Part shown: positions 1-9,462 of the stretch, piece after piece | How the letters are laid out: the number at the start of each line of letters is the position of its first letter | How positions within the stretch are numbered: position 1 is the stretch's first letter | Source of the DNA: Haliea sp040222615 | GTDB lineage: Bacteria; Pseudomonadota; Gammaproteobacteria; Pseudomonadales; Halieaceae | Assembly (NCBI RefSeq): GCF_040222615.1 | Contig: NZ_JAVKCQ010000205.1 | Coordinates: 1 to 59,772 of the forward strand | Length of the DNA stretch: 59,772 nucleotides | Direction: 5' to 3' | The notes under the pieces: generated by a model | The model's input: the letters and a program-made list of their open reading frames with translations, nothing else | What the model was told of the DNA's origin: nothing | Database searches by the model: none | Program-made: the position numbers and the translations under genes

Positions 1-1094
1 CGGCGGCGCTGTTGCTGTTCGCCTGCGCCGAGGAGCCGGCGCCCCGGCCCGTGGTGGGGGTGGTTGTCGATACCGTGCGCCTGGAACCCTACCAGCCCAG
101 GTCGGTGTATGTCGGCCGCCTGGTGGCCAAGGACGATGTCACCATCCGCGCCATGGTCAGTGGTTACCTGCTGGCGCGGGAGTTCACCGAGGGTGAACAG
201 GTTGCGGCCGGGGACGTGCTCTACCGCATCGACCCCTCGGAATACGCCGCGGCGCTGGCCAAGGCCAGGGCCGAGCTGGCGGCGGCGACCGCCAACCAGG
301 CCAACGCCGAGCGCAACTACAAGCGGGGCCAGGAACTGCTGCCCAAGGGTGCGATCTCCCAGGTGGAGATGGACAATCTCACCGCCCAGAAACTGGATGC
401 GGACGCCAGTATCGAGGCGGCCCGGGCCCAGGTGACCAGCGCCGAGGTCAACCTGGGTTTCACCACCATCAAGGCGCCCATCGCCGGTCGCATCGGCCGC
501 AGCCAGGTCAGCGCCGGTGACCTGGTGGGGCCCACCAGCGGCGATCTCACCAGCCTGGTCAGCGTCGATCCCATCGAGGCCCTGTTCCAGGTGTCCGAGG
601 CCACCTACATCGCCCAGATCAGCCAGCGCGTCACCGCCAATCCCAGCGTCGCCGACCTCAGGGGGGTGGAAGTCATGCTGGAGCTGGCCAACGGCGTGGT
701 CTACCCGGAGGTCGGCCAGATCGATTATTTCGGCAACCGGATCGACGCCAGTACCGGCACCATGGAGGCCCGTGCACGGATCCCCAATCCCTACGGCCTG
801 CTGGTGCCCGGTCAGTATGTCCGGGTGACCTTGCAGGATACCCAGCTGCTGGAAGGGCTGTTCCTGCCCCTGGCGGCCGTGCAGGCGGACCAGCAGGGCA
901 CGTTTGTGCTGGTGGTGGGCGCCGACAGCACCGTCGCTCGCCACAATGTGGAACTGGGTGAGCGCTTTGACGACCTGGTGCTGGTGAAGGAGGGCGTGGA
1001 CGACGGCGACCGGGTCATTGTACGCGGACTGCAGCAGGTGCGCGCGGGCATGCCGGTAGAGGTCACCGCGACGGTGTCAGGCGGCGGGGCGTAG
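1..1094 (+). CDS. RND efflux periplasmic adaptor (membrane fusion protein), 5' end cut by window
   Basis: This is the periplasmic adaptor of a tripartite RND pump, linking the inner-membrane pump to an outer-membrane channel. The reading frame is open to the left edge (first whole codon at base 3), so the true start lies outside. The first visible residues, AALLLFAC, look like the end of a lipoprotein signal peptide with a lipobox cysteine, as in AcrA/MexA. A biotinyl/lipoyl-like half (GEQVAAGDVLYRIDP), an alpha-helical hairpin, the second half (FTTIKAPIAGRIGRS) and a beta-barrel domain follow in the usual order. The pump gene begins four bases after the stop, so the two form an operon. No TolC-type gene is visible. 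The family is sure; the substrate is unknown. Confidence 0.93.
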   Translation, partial: AALLLFACAEEPAPRPVVGVVVDTVRLEPYQPRSVYVGRLVAKDDVTIRAMVSGYLLAREFTEGEQVAAGDVLYRIDPSEYAAALAKARAELAAATANQANAERNYKRGQELLPKGAISQVEMDNLTAQKLDADASIEAARAQVTSAEVNLGFTTIKAPIAGRIGRSQVSAGDLVGPTSGDLTSLVSVDPIEALFQVSEATYIAQISQRVTANPSVADLRGVEVMLELANGVVYPEVGQIDYFGNRIDASTGTMEARARIPNPYGLLVPGQYVRVTLQDTQLLEGLFLPLAAVQADQQGTFVLVVGADSTVARHNVELGERFDDLVLVKEGVDDGDRVIVRGLQQVRAGMPVEVTATVSGGGA

Positions 1095-1098
1095 CGGC

Positions 1099-4000
1099 AT
1101 GTTCAGTGCCTTCTTTGTCGCGCGCCCCAAGTTCGCCCTGGTCATTGCCATTGTCCTGACCCTGCTCGGCTCCCTCGCCATGGCCCTGCTGCCGGTGAAC
1201 GAATACCCGCCTATCGCCCCGCCCAATATCGTGGTGTCGGGCTCCTACCCGGGCGCGGCGGCAGAGGTGGTGGAAGCGGCGGTAGGCACGCCGATCGAGG
1301 ATGCGGTGAACGGAGTGGAGGACATGATCTACATGTCCTCCAAGAGCGCCAACGACGGCAGCTACTCCCTGACGGTCACCTTCGAGATTGGCACCGATGC
1401 GGATATGGCGCTGGTGCGGGTGCAGAACCGGGTCAAGCTGGCGGAGCCCTCCCTGCCGGCGGAAGTCACTGCCCGGGGCCTGACCATCGTCGAGCGCGCG
1501 CCGGACATGCTGAAGATCGTCAGCTTTACCTCTCCCGACGATTCGCTGGATTACAAGTTCCTGTCCAACTACGTCAAGATCAATGTGCTGGCGTCGCTGA
1601 GCCGGGTTCCCGGGATATCCGGCGCCACCGTGATCGGCGAAGCGGATTACGCCATGCGTTTGTGGCTGGACCCGGACAAGATGGCCAACCGCGGGCTGTC
1701 GGTCTCCGACATCTACGCCGCGCTCAGTGAGCAGAATGTCCAGGTCGCCGCCGGCAAGATCGGCGGTGCACCCTTTGACCGGCGCATGGAGACGGAATTC
1801 ACCCTGCGGGTCAAGGGGCGGCTGCAGGAGGTCGAGGAATTCGAGAACATCGTGCTGCGGGCGCGACCCGATGGCTCGGCGATCTACCTCAGGGATGTGG
1901 CGCGGATCGAGCTGGGCCAGTCCGGCTACGCGTTCTTCGGTGAGATCAACGGCCGCCCGGCGGTGAACGTGGCCCTGTACCAGGCCTCGGACGCCAACGC
2001 GCTGCAGGTCGGGGCTGCCGTCAATGCGCTGCTGACGGAGGTGGCTGAGGGCTTCCCGCAGGGCATGACCTACCAGATCAACTATGACACCACCCGCTAC
2101 GTCTCCACGGCGGTGTCCCAGGTGCTGCTGTCGCTGGCCATGGCGGTGGCGCTGGTGATCCTGATTACCTACATTTTCCTCGGCAGCCTGCGCGCCACCC
2201 TGATACCGGCGGTCACCATCCCGGTATCGCTGGTGTCGTCGCTGGCGGTGCTGTTGCTGCTGGACATGTCGATCAACACCATGACCCTGTTCGCGCTGAT
2301 CCTGGCGATCGGCATCGTGGTGGATGACGCGATCCTGGTGATCGAAAACTGCGACCGTCATCTGCGCGCTGATCCGGCGCTGGCGCCGCGCCAGGCGGCC
2401 CTGGTCACCATGCGGGAGGTGAGCGGGGCCATTATTGCGACCACCCTGGTGCTGCTGGCGGTGTTTGTCCCGGTGGCGACGCTGCCGGGCATTACCGGCG
2501 AAATGTACCGCCAGTTCGGCGTCACCATCTGCATCGCGGTGGTGTTCTCCTCCCTCAATGCGCTCACCCTCAGCCCCGCCCTCTGCGCGCTGCTGTTGCG
2601 TCAGGGCGGGCAACGCGATGCCGCCTGGTACCGCGCCTTCCTGGCCTTTTTCGCCCGCGTCACCGGCGGCTACAGCCGCGGCGTTGGCTGGGTGCTGCGC
2701 AAGCTCGCGGTGGTCGGGCTTATCTTCCTGCTGTGGATGGGGGCCCTGGCGCTGGGGGTGCTCAGCATTCCCACGGCGCTGGTGCCGGACGAGGACAAGG
2801 GTGCGCTGCTGGTGAACGTGCAGTTGCCGGACGCCGCCTCCCTGCTGCGCACCCGGGACGTCGTGCGCAAGGTGGCCGATATCATTGTCGAGGACCCGGC
2901 GGTGCAGAGCGTAACCGAGGTTAGCGGCTTCTCGATCCTGACCGGGGCCATGGCCAGCAATGCCGGCACTCTGTTCGTGGTGCTGAAGCACTGGGATGAA
3001 CGCGAGCAGGAGGCACAGCTGGTATTCAGCGTCGCCCAACGGATCAATGCGCGGGCCTTCGCGCAGGTGCCTGAGGCCCAGGTGTATGCCATCGCGCCGC
3101 CGGCGGTACCCGGCATGGGTGCCGTGGGTGGGCTGGAGCTGATGCTGCAGGATACCCTGGCCCGCAGCCCGGCGGAGCTGGCTGCAGTGCTCAACAATTT
3201 TATCGTCGACAGCAACGAACAGGCGGCCCTCACCGGCGTGTTCAGCAGCTTCCGGGCCAATGTGCCGCAGTATTTCATCGACGTGGACCGGGTCAAGGCG
3301 AAGAATCTCGGCGTACCGCTGGATGAGGTCTTCATGACCCTGCAGGCCCAGCTGGGCTCAATGTACATCAACGATTTCAACAAGTTCGGCCAGACCTACC
3401 AGGTCACCATGCAGGCCGATGCCCCCTTCCGAGCCGATCTCGAGGGGCTGGAACACTTCTATGTCAAAGCCTCGAGCGGGGAGATGGTGCCGCTCAGTAC
3501 CCTGGTCAGCAGCCGCCTGATGCTGGGCCCCGACGTGGTCCAGCGCTACAACCTCTACCGCGCGGCAACGGTGCGCGGCAATGCCGCCCCGGGCTACAGC
3601 AGCGGCAATGCCATGGCGGCGCTTGAGACCGCGGCGACCCGCCTGCCAGCCGGTTACCGGATCGACTGGACCGGCTCCGCCTATCAGGAGCGACAGGCGG
3701 GCAACACCGCTGTCCTCGGCTTCGGGCTGGCGCTGGTCTTTGTGTACCTGTTCCTGGTGGCGCAGTATGAAAGCTGGTCGATTCCGGTGGCTATCATCCT
3801 GGTAGTGCCGATGGCGATCGGTGGCGCCATCCTGGCGCTGCTGCTGACCGGGCAGGCCCTCAATCTCTACGCCCAGATCGGCCTGGTGCTGCTGATTGCC
3901 ATGGCGGCGAAGAACGCCATCCTGATTGTGGAGTTTGCCCGGCAACTGCGCGAGCAGGGAGGGCAGGGCATCCTGGAGGCGGCCGCCGACGCCGGCCGGC

Positions 4001-4242
4001 TGCGCTTTCGCGCGGTGTGCATGACCGCGGTGTCCTTCATTCTGGGTATCCTGCCGCTGGTGTTCGCCTCCGGCGCCGGTGCCTTCGGCCAGCGCTCGCT
4101 GGGCATCACGGTGTTCGGCGGCATGCTGGCGGCGCTGCTGGTGGGCACCTTCTTTATCCCCGGCTTCTACGCCATCATCCAGACTGTGCGCGAGCGTATC
4201 AAGCGGCGGCTGGGACTGGCGCCGCCCGAACATTCCGCCTGA
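1099..4242 (+). CDS. RND multidrug efflux permease (AcrB/MexB/MexF type, HAE1 family)
   Basis: This is a proton-driven inner-membrane pump that expels drugs or other amphiphiles through the adaptor encoded just upstream. Its 1047 residues are the normal HAE1 length. An N-terminal membrane helix starts in FFVARPKFALVIAIVL, two large periplasmic domains are present, and the proton-relay residues can be found: Asp409-Asp410 in the VVDDA motif of helix 4 and Lys938 in AAKNAILIVEF of helix 10. The ATG lies four bases after the adaptor stop. The 3' end faces rep with a three-base gap and no obvious terminator. Nothing in the sequence gives the substrate. Confidence 0.95.
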   Translation: MFSAFFVARPKFALVIAIVLTLLGSLAMALLPVNEYPPIAPPNIVVSGSYPGAAAEVVEAAVGTPIEDAVNGVEDMIYMSSKSANDGSYSLTVTFEIGTDADMALVRVQNRVKLAEPSLPAEVTARGLTIVERAPDMLKIVSFTSPDDSLDYKFLSNYVKINVLASLSRVPGISGATVIGEADYAMRLWLDPDKMANRGLSVSDIYAALSEQNVQVAAGKIGGAPFDRRMETEFTLRVKGRLQEVEEFENIVLRARPDGSAIYLRDVARIELGQSGYAFFGEINGRPAVNVALYQASDANALQVGAAVNALLTEVAEGFPQGMTYQINYDTTRYVSTAVSQVLLSLAMAVALVILITYIFLGSLRATLIPAVTIPVSLVSSLAVLLLLDMSINTMTLFALILAIGIVVDDAILVIENCDRHLRADPALAPRQAALVTMREVSGAIIATTLVLLAVFVPVATLPGITGEMYRQFGVTICIAVVFSSLNALTLSPALCALLLRQGGQRDAAWYRAFLAFFARVTGGYSRGVGWVLRKLAVVGLIFLLWMGALALGVLSIPTALVPDEDKGALLVNVQLPDAASLLRTRDVVRKVADIIVEDPAVQSVTEVSGFSILTGAMASNAGTLFVVLKHWDEREQEAQLVFSVAQRINARAFAQVPEAQVYAIAPPAVPGMGAVGGLELMLQDTLARSPAELAAVLNNFIVDSNEQAALTGVFSSFRANVPQYFIDVDRVKAKNLGVPLDEVFMTLQAQLGSMYINDFNKFGQTYQVTMQADAPFRADLEGLEHFYVKASSGEMVPLSTLVSSRLMLGPDVVQRYNLYRAATVRGNAAPGYSSGNAMAALETAATRLPAGYRIDWTGSAYQERQAGNTAVLGFGLALVFVYLFLVAQYESWSIPVAIILVVPMAIGGAILALLLTGQALNLYAQIGLVLLIAMAAKNAILIVEFARQLREQGGQGILEAAADAGRLRFRAVCMTAVSFILGILPLVFASGAGAFGQRSLGITVFGGMLAALLVGTFFIPGFYAIIQTVRERIKRRLGLAPPEHSA

Positions 4243-4245
4243 GTT

Positions 4246-6243
4246 TCAGGCAAACAGCGATTTCAGGCTGCTCAGGGTCTCCGTGGCGCGCTGCTCGTTG
4301 GCCTCGGCGGTGTCGGCGTCGCCGCCCTGCCACTGCAGGTCGTCCGGCGGCAGTTCAGCGAGGAAGCGGCTGGGCTCGCAGCTGATGATCTCGCCGTACT
4401 GGCGCCGCTTCAGGGCCATGGTCATGGTCAGGGTTTCCCGGGCGCGGGTAATGCCGACGTAGGCCAGGCGCCGCTCCTCGGCGATGTTGTCTTCCTCGAT
4501 ACTGGCCCGGTGCGGCAGCAGGTTCTCCTCCATGCCGATGATGAACACGTGGGGGAACTCCAGGCCCTTGGAGGCGTGCAGGGTCATCAACTGGACGCTG
4601 TCGGGGCCGGCTTTTTCCTCTTCCTGCTGCTCCAGCAGGTCGCGCAGCAGCAGGCGGCTTACCGCCTCGTCCAGGCCGATCTCCTCGTCCCGCATCACCC
4701 GTTCCAGGCTGTCGACCAGGAAGGTGACATTGCCCATGCGGCGCTCGGCCACGTCCTCGCTGGAGCTCAGCTGCAGCAGCCAGTCGGCGTAGTCGATGTC
4801 GCGGATCAGCTGGCGGATAGCGCCGATGCCGTTGCCGCCCTCGGCCTGGCGGCGCAGGCCGGACAGCCAGTGGTGGAACTCCCGCAGGCGCTTGAGGCCG
4901 GCCTCGGGCAGGGCCCCGGCATCGATATGCTGCAGGGCCTGGCTCAGGCTGCAATGGCGGGCGGTGGCATGGGTGCCCAGCGCCTCCAGGGTAGACGGGC
5001 CCAGTTTGCGCCGCGGCACATTGGCGATGCGCAGGAAGGCGTTGTCGTCGTTCTCGTTCACCAGCAGGCGCAGGTAGGCCATGATGTCCTTGACCTCGTT
5101 GCGGGCGAAGAACGAGGTACCGCCGCTCAGGTGGTAGGGCAGCTGCTGTTGCTGCAGGGCCAGTTCCAGCAGCCGCGACTGGTGGTTGCCCCGGTACAGA
5201 ATGGCGTAGTCGCCAAAGCGGGTGCGCTTGCGCAGCTTGTGGTCGAGTATCTCCGCCACCACCTGGTCGACCTCGTGCTGTTCGTCGGCACAGCGCAGTA
5301 CCCGCAGCGGGTCGCCGGCGCCCAGTTCGCTCCACAGCTGTTTCTCGAACACGTGCGCGTTGTTGGCGATCAGGGTATTGGCGGCCTTGAGAATGCGTGC
5401 GGTGGAGCGGTAATTCTGCTCCAGCTTGACCACCTTGAGGCCGGGGAAGTCATCCTGCAGCAGGGCCAGGTTCTCCGGTCGCGCGCCGCGCCAGGCGTAG
5501 ATGGACTGGTCGTCGTCACCCACCACGGTGAGGCCGCCGCCCAGGCCGATCAGCTGGCGCACCAGCAGGTACTGGCTGGCGTTGGTGTCCTGGTACTCGT
5601 CCACCAGGAGATAGTGCAGGCGCTCCTGCCACTTTGTCAGGATATCCGGCTGGTGCTGGAAGAGGATGGTGGGGAGCAGGATCAGGTCGTCGAAATCCAG
5701 GGCATTGTAGGCCCGCAGGGCCTTGCGATAGCGCTGGTAGGCCTGGGCGAACAGCATGTCGGCGGGGCTTTTGGCGTGGGCCAGCGCCTCTTCCGGCAAT
5801 ACCCGGTCGTTCTTCCAGTTGGAAATGCGCTGCTGGATCAGCTGCGCCTGGTCACCCTCGGCCCCGTGTTCCTGGATCAGCAGGTCGCGGATCAGGTTGC
5901 GGGTGTCCTCGCCATCGAAGATGGAGAAACCGGCCTTCATCTCCAGCGCCTTGCGCTCCTCGCGGATGATCTTCAGCCCCAGCTGGTGGAAGGTGCTGAC
6001 CGTGAGGCCCTCGGCGGTCTGCGCGCCCAGCAGTTTGCCGACCCGCTCTTTCATCTCCCGCGCCGCCTTGTTGGTAAACGTGACCGCGGCGATGCGGCGG
6101 GACTGGATGCCACACTGCTCCACCAGGTAGGCGATCTTGCGGGTGATGACGCTGGTCTTGCCGCTGCCGGCGCCGGCGAGAACCAGCAGGGGGCCGTCGA
6201 TGTAGCGCACTGCTTCGCGCTGGCGGGGGTTGAGTTGGGTCAC
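4246..6243 (-). CDS. rep: ATP-dependent DNA helicase Rep
   Basis: Rep is a superfamily 1A 3'-5' helicase that clears proteins ahead of replication forks and helps restart them. The 665 residues are close to the E. coli length of 673. The motifs run in order: Walker A AGAGSGKT at residues 23-30, Walker B VDEYQDTN, motif III VGDDDQSIYAWRGA, motif IV EQNYRST, motif V TLHASKGLEFPHVF and motif VI YVGITRARE. The N-terminus (LNPRQREAVRYIDGPLLVLA, and later IAAVTFTNKAAREMKERVG) resembles Rep more than UvrD. It is divergent from the PhoX-like gene and marks the left border of the accessory block. Confidence 0.95.
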   Translation of the reverse strand: MTQLNPRQREAVRYIDGPLLVLAGAGSGKTSVITRKIAYLVEQCGIQSRRIAAVTFTNKAAREMKERVGKLLGAQTAEGLTVSTFHQLGLKIIREERKALEMKAGFSIFDGEDTRNLIRDLLIQEHGAEGDQAQLIQQRISNWKNDRVLPEEALAHAKSPADMLFAQAYQRYRKALRAYNALDFDDLILLPTILFQHQPDILTKWQERLHYLLVDEYQDTNASQYLLVRQLIGLGGGLTVVGDDDQSIYAWRGARPENLALLQDDFPGLKVVKLEQNYRSTARILKAANTLIANNAHVFEKQLWSELGAGDPLRVLRCADEQHEVDQVVAEILDHKLRKRTRFGDYAILYRGNHQSRLLELALQQQQLPYHLSGGTSFFARNEVKDIMAYLRLLVNENDDNAFLRIANVPRRKLGPSTLEALGTHATARHCSLSQALQHIDAGALPEAGLKRLREFHHWLSGLRRQAEGGNGIGAIRQLIRDIDYADWLLQLSSSEDVAERRMGNVTFLVDSLERVMRDEEIGLDEAVSRLLLRDLLEQQEEEKAGPDSVQLMTLHASKGLEFPHVFIIGMEENLLPHRASIEEDNIAEERRLAYVGITRARETLTMTMALKRRQYGEIISCEPSRFLAELPPDDLQWQGGDADTAEANEQRATETLSSLKSLFA

Positions 6244-6378
6244 AGGGTGCTTGCTGCCGATTGTGCGTGGCCGGGAAGTCTAGCAGTTTGGAGACCCGCG
6301 CGTCCCGCGGCAACAGGACTTCCGTCATAATGAGCGGCTATGCTGCGCAGGCCCATCACCACTGCAACAGGAGTGTCC

Positions 6379-8409
6379 ATGACCGACCACGCCATCCCGG
6401 GTCCCGCCGATCCCGCGTTTGTCGCCAACGAAGAACCGGCTCGCACGCCGGTACCGCAGCCCGACTTTCAGGCGGTGGTTGGCGCTCGCTATCCGCGCAG
6501 GGCTATTCTGCGCGGCGGCCTGGGTCTGGCAATCGGGAGCCTGTTTGGGGGGCTGCCGGCCCCTGCGCTGACGCGCGAGCAGGGTGCGGATGGAGCGTCA
6601 AGGTTGCTGGGCTTCGAGGCGGTTCCCGTCAGCCGCGCCGACACTGCGGTGGTCCCGCCCGGGTACCGGGTTCAGGTCCTGCTCCCCTGGGGCGAACCCA
6701 TCACTGGCACGTACCCGGCATTCTCGCCCGACAACAGCGGGGCCGAACAGGCCATGCAGATGGGCGCCCACCACGACGGCATGCATTTTTTTCCCCTCGC
6801 GGGCAGCTCCAGCGAGGGTTTGCTGGTGGTCAACCACGAGTACGCTGAGCCGCGCCTGATGCACCAGGCGGCTGCGGGGCTGGAACTGGGCAGTTTTGAC
6901 GTGCCGCTGCGAGGGGATGGCAGCCGTGATCCGGACCAGGTGCTGAAGGAAATGCACGCTCACGGGGTGAGCATCGTACGCATCCGCCGCGCGGAGGACG
7001 GCCAGTGGCGGCCGCTGCGGGATCCGCTGAACCGGCGCATTTCGGCGCTGACGCCGATGCTGTTCAGCGGCCCGCTGCGCGGCGACCCGCGCCTGCAGAC
7101 CGCCTACAGCCCGGATGGAACTCGCGGGCGCGGCACCCTGAACAACTGCGCCCATGGGGTCACGCCCTGGGGCACCTACCTCACCTGCGAGGAGAACTGG
7201 CGCTATTACTTCGCTCGCGAACAGGGCGCGATGCCGGCCTCCCTGTCCCGTTACGGGGTCGGGCCGCTCAACGCCTGGCGCTGGCATCTGGCGGCGGCCA
7301 ATGCGGGCGAGGAGGCGGCGCAGTACGCGCGTTTTGACGCCACGCCGCGCGCCGACAGCCCGCAGCGGGACTTTCGCCATGAACCCCATGCCTTTGGCTG
7401 GGTGGTGGAAATCGACCCCTTCGATCCCGCGAGTACACCGGTCAAACGCACCCATCTGGGCCGTTTCGCCCACGAGGGTGTGGTGTTCGCGCCGGTGCGG
7501 GAGGGCGAGCCGGTGGTGCTCTATTCCGGCGATGATTCAATGTTCGAATACATTTACAAGTTCGTGTCCGCCAGGCCCTACCATGCGGCGACTGCCAGCG
7601 GTTCGCTGCTGGACGAGGGCACGCTCTATGCCGCGCGCTTCGACAGTGACGGCAGCGGGGAGTGGTTGAAGCTGGCCCCCGGTGCCAATGGGCTCGGCCC
7701 GGAGAACGGCTTTGTCAGCCTGGCGGATGTCCTGCTCAATACCCGCGGGGCTGCCGATGTCGCCGGCGCCACGCCGATGGACCGCCCGGAATGGGGCGCG
7801 GTCGATCCCGCCACCGGGCAGCTGTACTTCACCCTGACCAAGAATACCCGGCGCAGCGTCGGGCAGGCGGGTGGCGCCAATCCGCGGGCGGAGAATGCCA
7901 TGGGCCAGATCGTGCGCTGGCGCGAGGCCGGCAATGACCACGCAGCAATGACCTTTGCCTGGGAACTGTTCCTGCTGGCAGGTGACGCCGAGTCCGGGCG
8001 CGATCTCCGGGGCAAGCCCCTGGATGCCGCCAACCTCCTCGCCAACCCTGATGGGCTTTGGTTCGACGCCGACCGCCGCCTGTGGATACAGACCGATATC
8101 TCGGACGAGGTGCAGAACCGGGGCGCTTACCGGCCCATGGGCAACAACGCCATGCTGGCCGCCGACCCGGACAGCGGTGAGCTGCGGCGCTTTTTTACCG
8201 GCCCCCCGGGCGCTGAGATCACCGGCGTCGTCACCACGCCCGACCAGACCACCATGTTCGTCAACGTGCAGCACCCCGGCGCCAGCACCACAGCGGAGGA
8301 ATTTGCCGCCGGCAGCTTGGCCAGCCACTGGCCCGGGGGCGGAGAGTCGGTGCCGCGCTCGGCGACGGTGGTGATTACCCGGGAGGATGGGGGCAGGATA
8401 GGGGCCTGA
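6379..8409 (+). CDS. PhoX-family (DUF839) Tat-exported protein, putative alkaline phosphatase-like enzyme
   Basis: The 676-residue product belongs to the PhoX/DUF839 family, whose characterised members are metal-dependent phosphatases folded across the inner membrane by Tat. The start at 6379 is chosen because AGGAG lies five bases upstream; an in-frame ATG at 6340 has no such site. A twin arginine at residues 40-41 (YPRRAILRGG) followed by a hydrophobic stretch GLGLAIGSLFGG forms a Tat signal. The family block around NCAHGVTPWGTYLTCEENW is present, as is a C-terminal NPDGLWFDADRRLWIQTD segment typical of the beta-propeller. Phosphatase activity is inferred from the family only; many DUF839 proteins are untested. 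It stands alone, with no phosphate transport genes nearby. Confidence 0.88.
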   Translation: MTDHAIPGPADPAFVANEEPARTPVPQPDFQAVVGARYPRRAILRGGLGLAIGSLFGGLPAPALTREQGADGASRLLGFEAVPVSRADTAVVPPGYRVQVLLPWGEPITGTYPAFSPDNSGAEQAMQMGAHHDGMHFFPLAGSSSEGLLVVNHEYAEPRLMHQAAAGLELGSFDVPLRGDGSRDPDQVLKEMHAHGVSIVRIRRAEDGQWRPLRDPLNRRISALTPMLFSGPLRGDPRLQTAYSPDGTRGRGTLNNCAHGVTPWGTYLTCEENWRYYFAREQGAMPASLSRYGVGPLNAWRWHLAAANAGEEAAQYARFDATPRADSPQRDFRHEPHAFGWVVEIDPFDPASTPVKRTHLGRFAHEGVVFAPVREGEPVVLYSGDDSMFEYIYKFVSARPYHAATASGSLLDEGTLYAARFDSDGSGEWLKLAPGANGLGPENGFVSLADVLLNTRGAADVAGATPMDRPEWGAVDPATGQLYFTLTKNTRRSVGQAGGANPRAENAMGQIVRWREAGNDHAAMTFAWELFLLAGDAESGRDLRGKPLDAANLLANPDGLWFDADRRLWIQTDISDEVQNRGAYRPMGNNAMLAADPDSGELRRFFTGPPGAEITGVVTTPDQTTMFVNVQHPGASTTAEEFAAGSLASHWPGGGESVPRSATVVITREDGGRIGA

Positions 8410-8446
8410 TCAGCACCTCCCGGCAACGTCTGCGCGTGGTCACAAG

Positions 8447-8989
8447 TCAGACTCCAAGCTCGTCGCGCAACCGGTCCAGCTGTCGCTCCGCATCCCCGCG
8501 GTCATCGCGGGCGCGGTCCCGCTGGCGATCAAGATTGCGAATCTCGATGGCCAGTTGCTGCCTTTGCTGGTCGCTGAGTTTCTTGTTGTAGAGTAAATCC
8601 TGTTCCCGGGCACTGAACTGGGCATCGATGCTCTCGATCTGATCGCGGACATCACCCAGCGCCCTGGCGCTGTGGTATAGCCGGTCATAATTCGGGTCAT
8701 TGCATACCCGCGAATAGCTGTAGCCATTCAGTCCGCGCTCGACCGCCAGGGGCAGCTGGCAGAATTCTTCCAGTCCTGCTTCCCGCCCCTGTTGCCAGAG
8801 CGCAATGTCCGGCCGAACCTCTACCCCGGCGCAAGCCTCCCGGTAGCTGTCGATGCGACCCGAGGGATGCCCGGCTCGACCATCGGCAACGCCGCGCTCA
8901 TACCAGTCGGTCGACAGGCATTCCTGCTCCGACATCGCGGCGCAACCTCCCAGCAGGACCAGCAGGACCCCGACCAATGCCGCTTTCAC
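8447..8989 (-). CDS. DUF2799-type small lipoprotein
   Basis: This encodes a secreted lipoprotein of about 180 residues with unknown function. The GTG at 8989 is preferred over the upstream ATG at 9046 because it gives a compact signal peptide ending in the lipobox LGGC (Cys16) and has an AGGGGA ribosome site just before it. The mature part carries the pattern C-x4-DW-x3-G-x2-DG-x2-G and a later GREAGLEEFC segment, typical of DUF2799. The C-terminal 70 residues are charged and probably coiled coil, with several RxxD/RD repeats. It is convergent with the PhoX-like gene and shows no functional link to it. Confidence 0.75.
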   Translation of the reverse strand: MKAALVGVLLVLLGGCAAMSEQECLSTDWYERGVADGRAGHPSGRIDSYREACAGVEVRPDIALWQQGREAGLEEFCQLPLAVERGLNGYSYSRVCNDPNYDRLYHSARALGDVRDQIESIDAQFSAREQDLLYNKKLSDQQRQQLAIEIRNLDRQRDRARDDRGDAERQLDRLRDELGV

Positions 8990-9462
8990 CACTTCCCCTA
9001 CCCCCGCCACGTCTATCTCTTGTTTCTGCCGCGCAAGCATAGGCACTGATCTGAAAGTCGTCCAGCGGCTCCGGTGCCGGAGTGGACGCTGGAGCAGCCT
9101 TCCCTGGAGCTGGCCCAGAACGCGTCCATGGCCGTTATCGTTTGCACCGGCTGTTCCCAGTGTGGCATACCCTGGGTCGGGCTGATCCTCGCTTCCCGCG
9201 AGTTCGGCAGGCGGTGTACGCGAGCCCGGCCCCGTGGGTGATATCAGCGCCAGGAGGCGGCGCAGAGCTGCCAGAATACGTTACTTGGGCTCATGCCCTT
9301 GTATTGTGGTGCAGATGAATTCAGGATTTATAACGCGCATATGCATCAGATTTTCTAATGCGTGCTAGAGAAATGCTCGTTTGCCGGGATTTCCACAGGG
9401 GAAGTACTCTCCACGCCTAAGTACTGCTTTGTACTCATAACGATAAATAGTGGAGAAGTAGC
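8990..9462. other. Long intergenic region before the first TonB receptor
   Basis: This is one of the longest stretches without a convincing gene (473 bases). The left part could encode a 63-residue frame (9050-9241) with a C-x2-C-x2-C cluster, but it has no good ribosome site. The right part becomes AT-richer and carries repeated GTACT elements just upstream of the receptor gene. A short inverted repeat GGGC-TCAT-GCCC lies near 9290. No terminator or tRNA was seen. Confidence 0.5.
9402..9435 (+). promoter_or_regulatory. Three GTACT repeats upstream of the TonB receptor, candidate operator
   Basis: AAGTACT occurs at 9402-9408 and again at 9419-9425, and a third GTACT lies at 9431-9435. The first two are 17 bases apart, about one and a half helical turns, and the third follows 10 bases later. 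They end 27 bases before the ATG of the receptor. AGTACT is itself a palindrome. Binding by a regulator is inference; no regulator is identified. Confidence 0.35.

Noticed and set aside
1063..3039. 658-codon open frame on the minus strand opposite the RND pump
   Set aside because: It is histidine-, glutamine- and arginine-rich without domain signatures and lies wholly inside a clear pump gene.
4510..6330. 606-codon open frame on the plus strand opposite rep
   Set aside because: Rep has all helicase motifs on the minus strand; the opposite frame is repetitive in Q, V and A with no motif.
9050..9241. 63-codon frame with a C-x2-C-x2-C cluster upstream of the first TonB receptor
   Set aside because: It has no convincing ribosome site or family match, and only 63 codons are open in a GC-rich region where such frames arise by chance.
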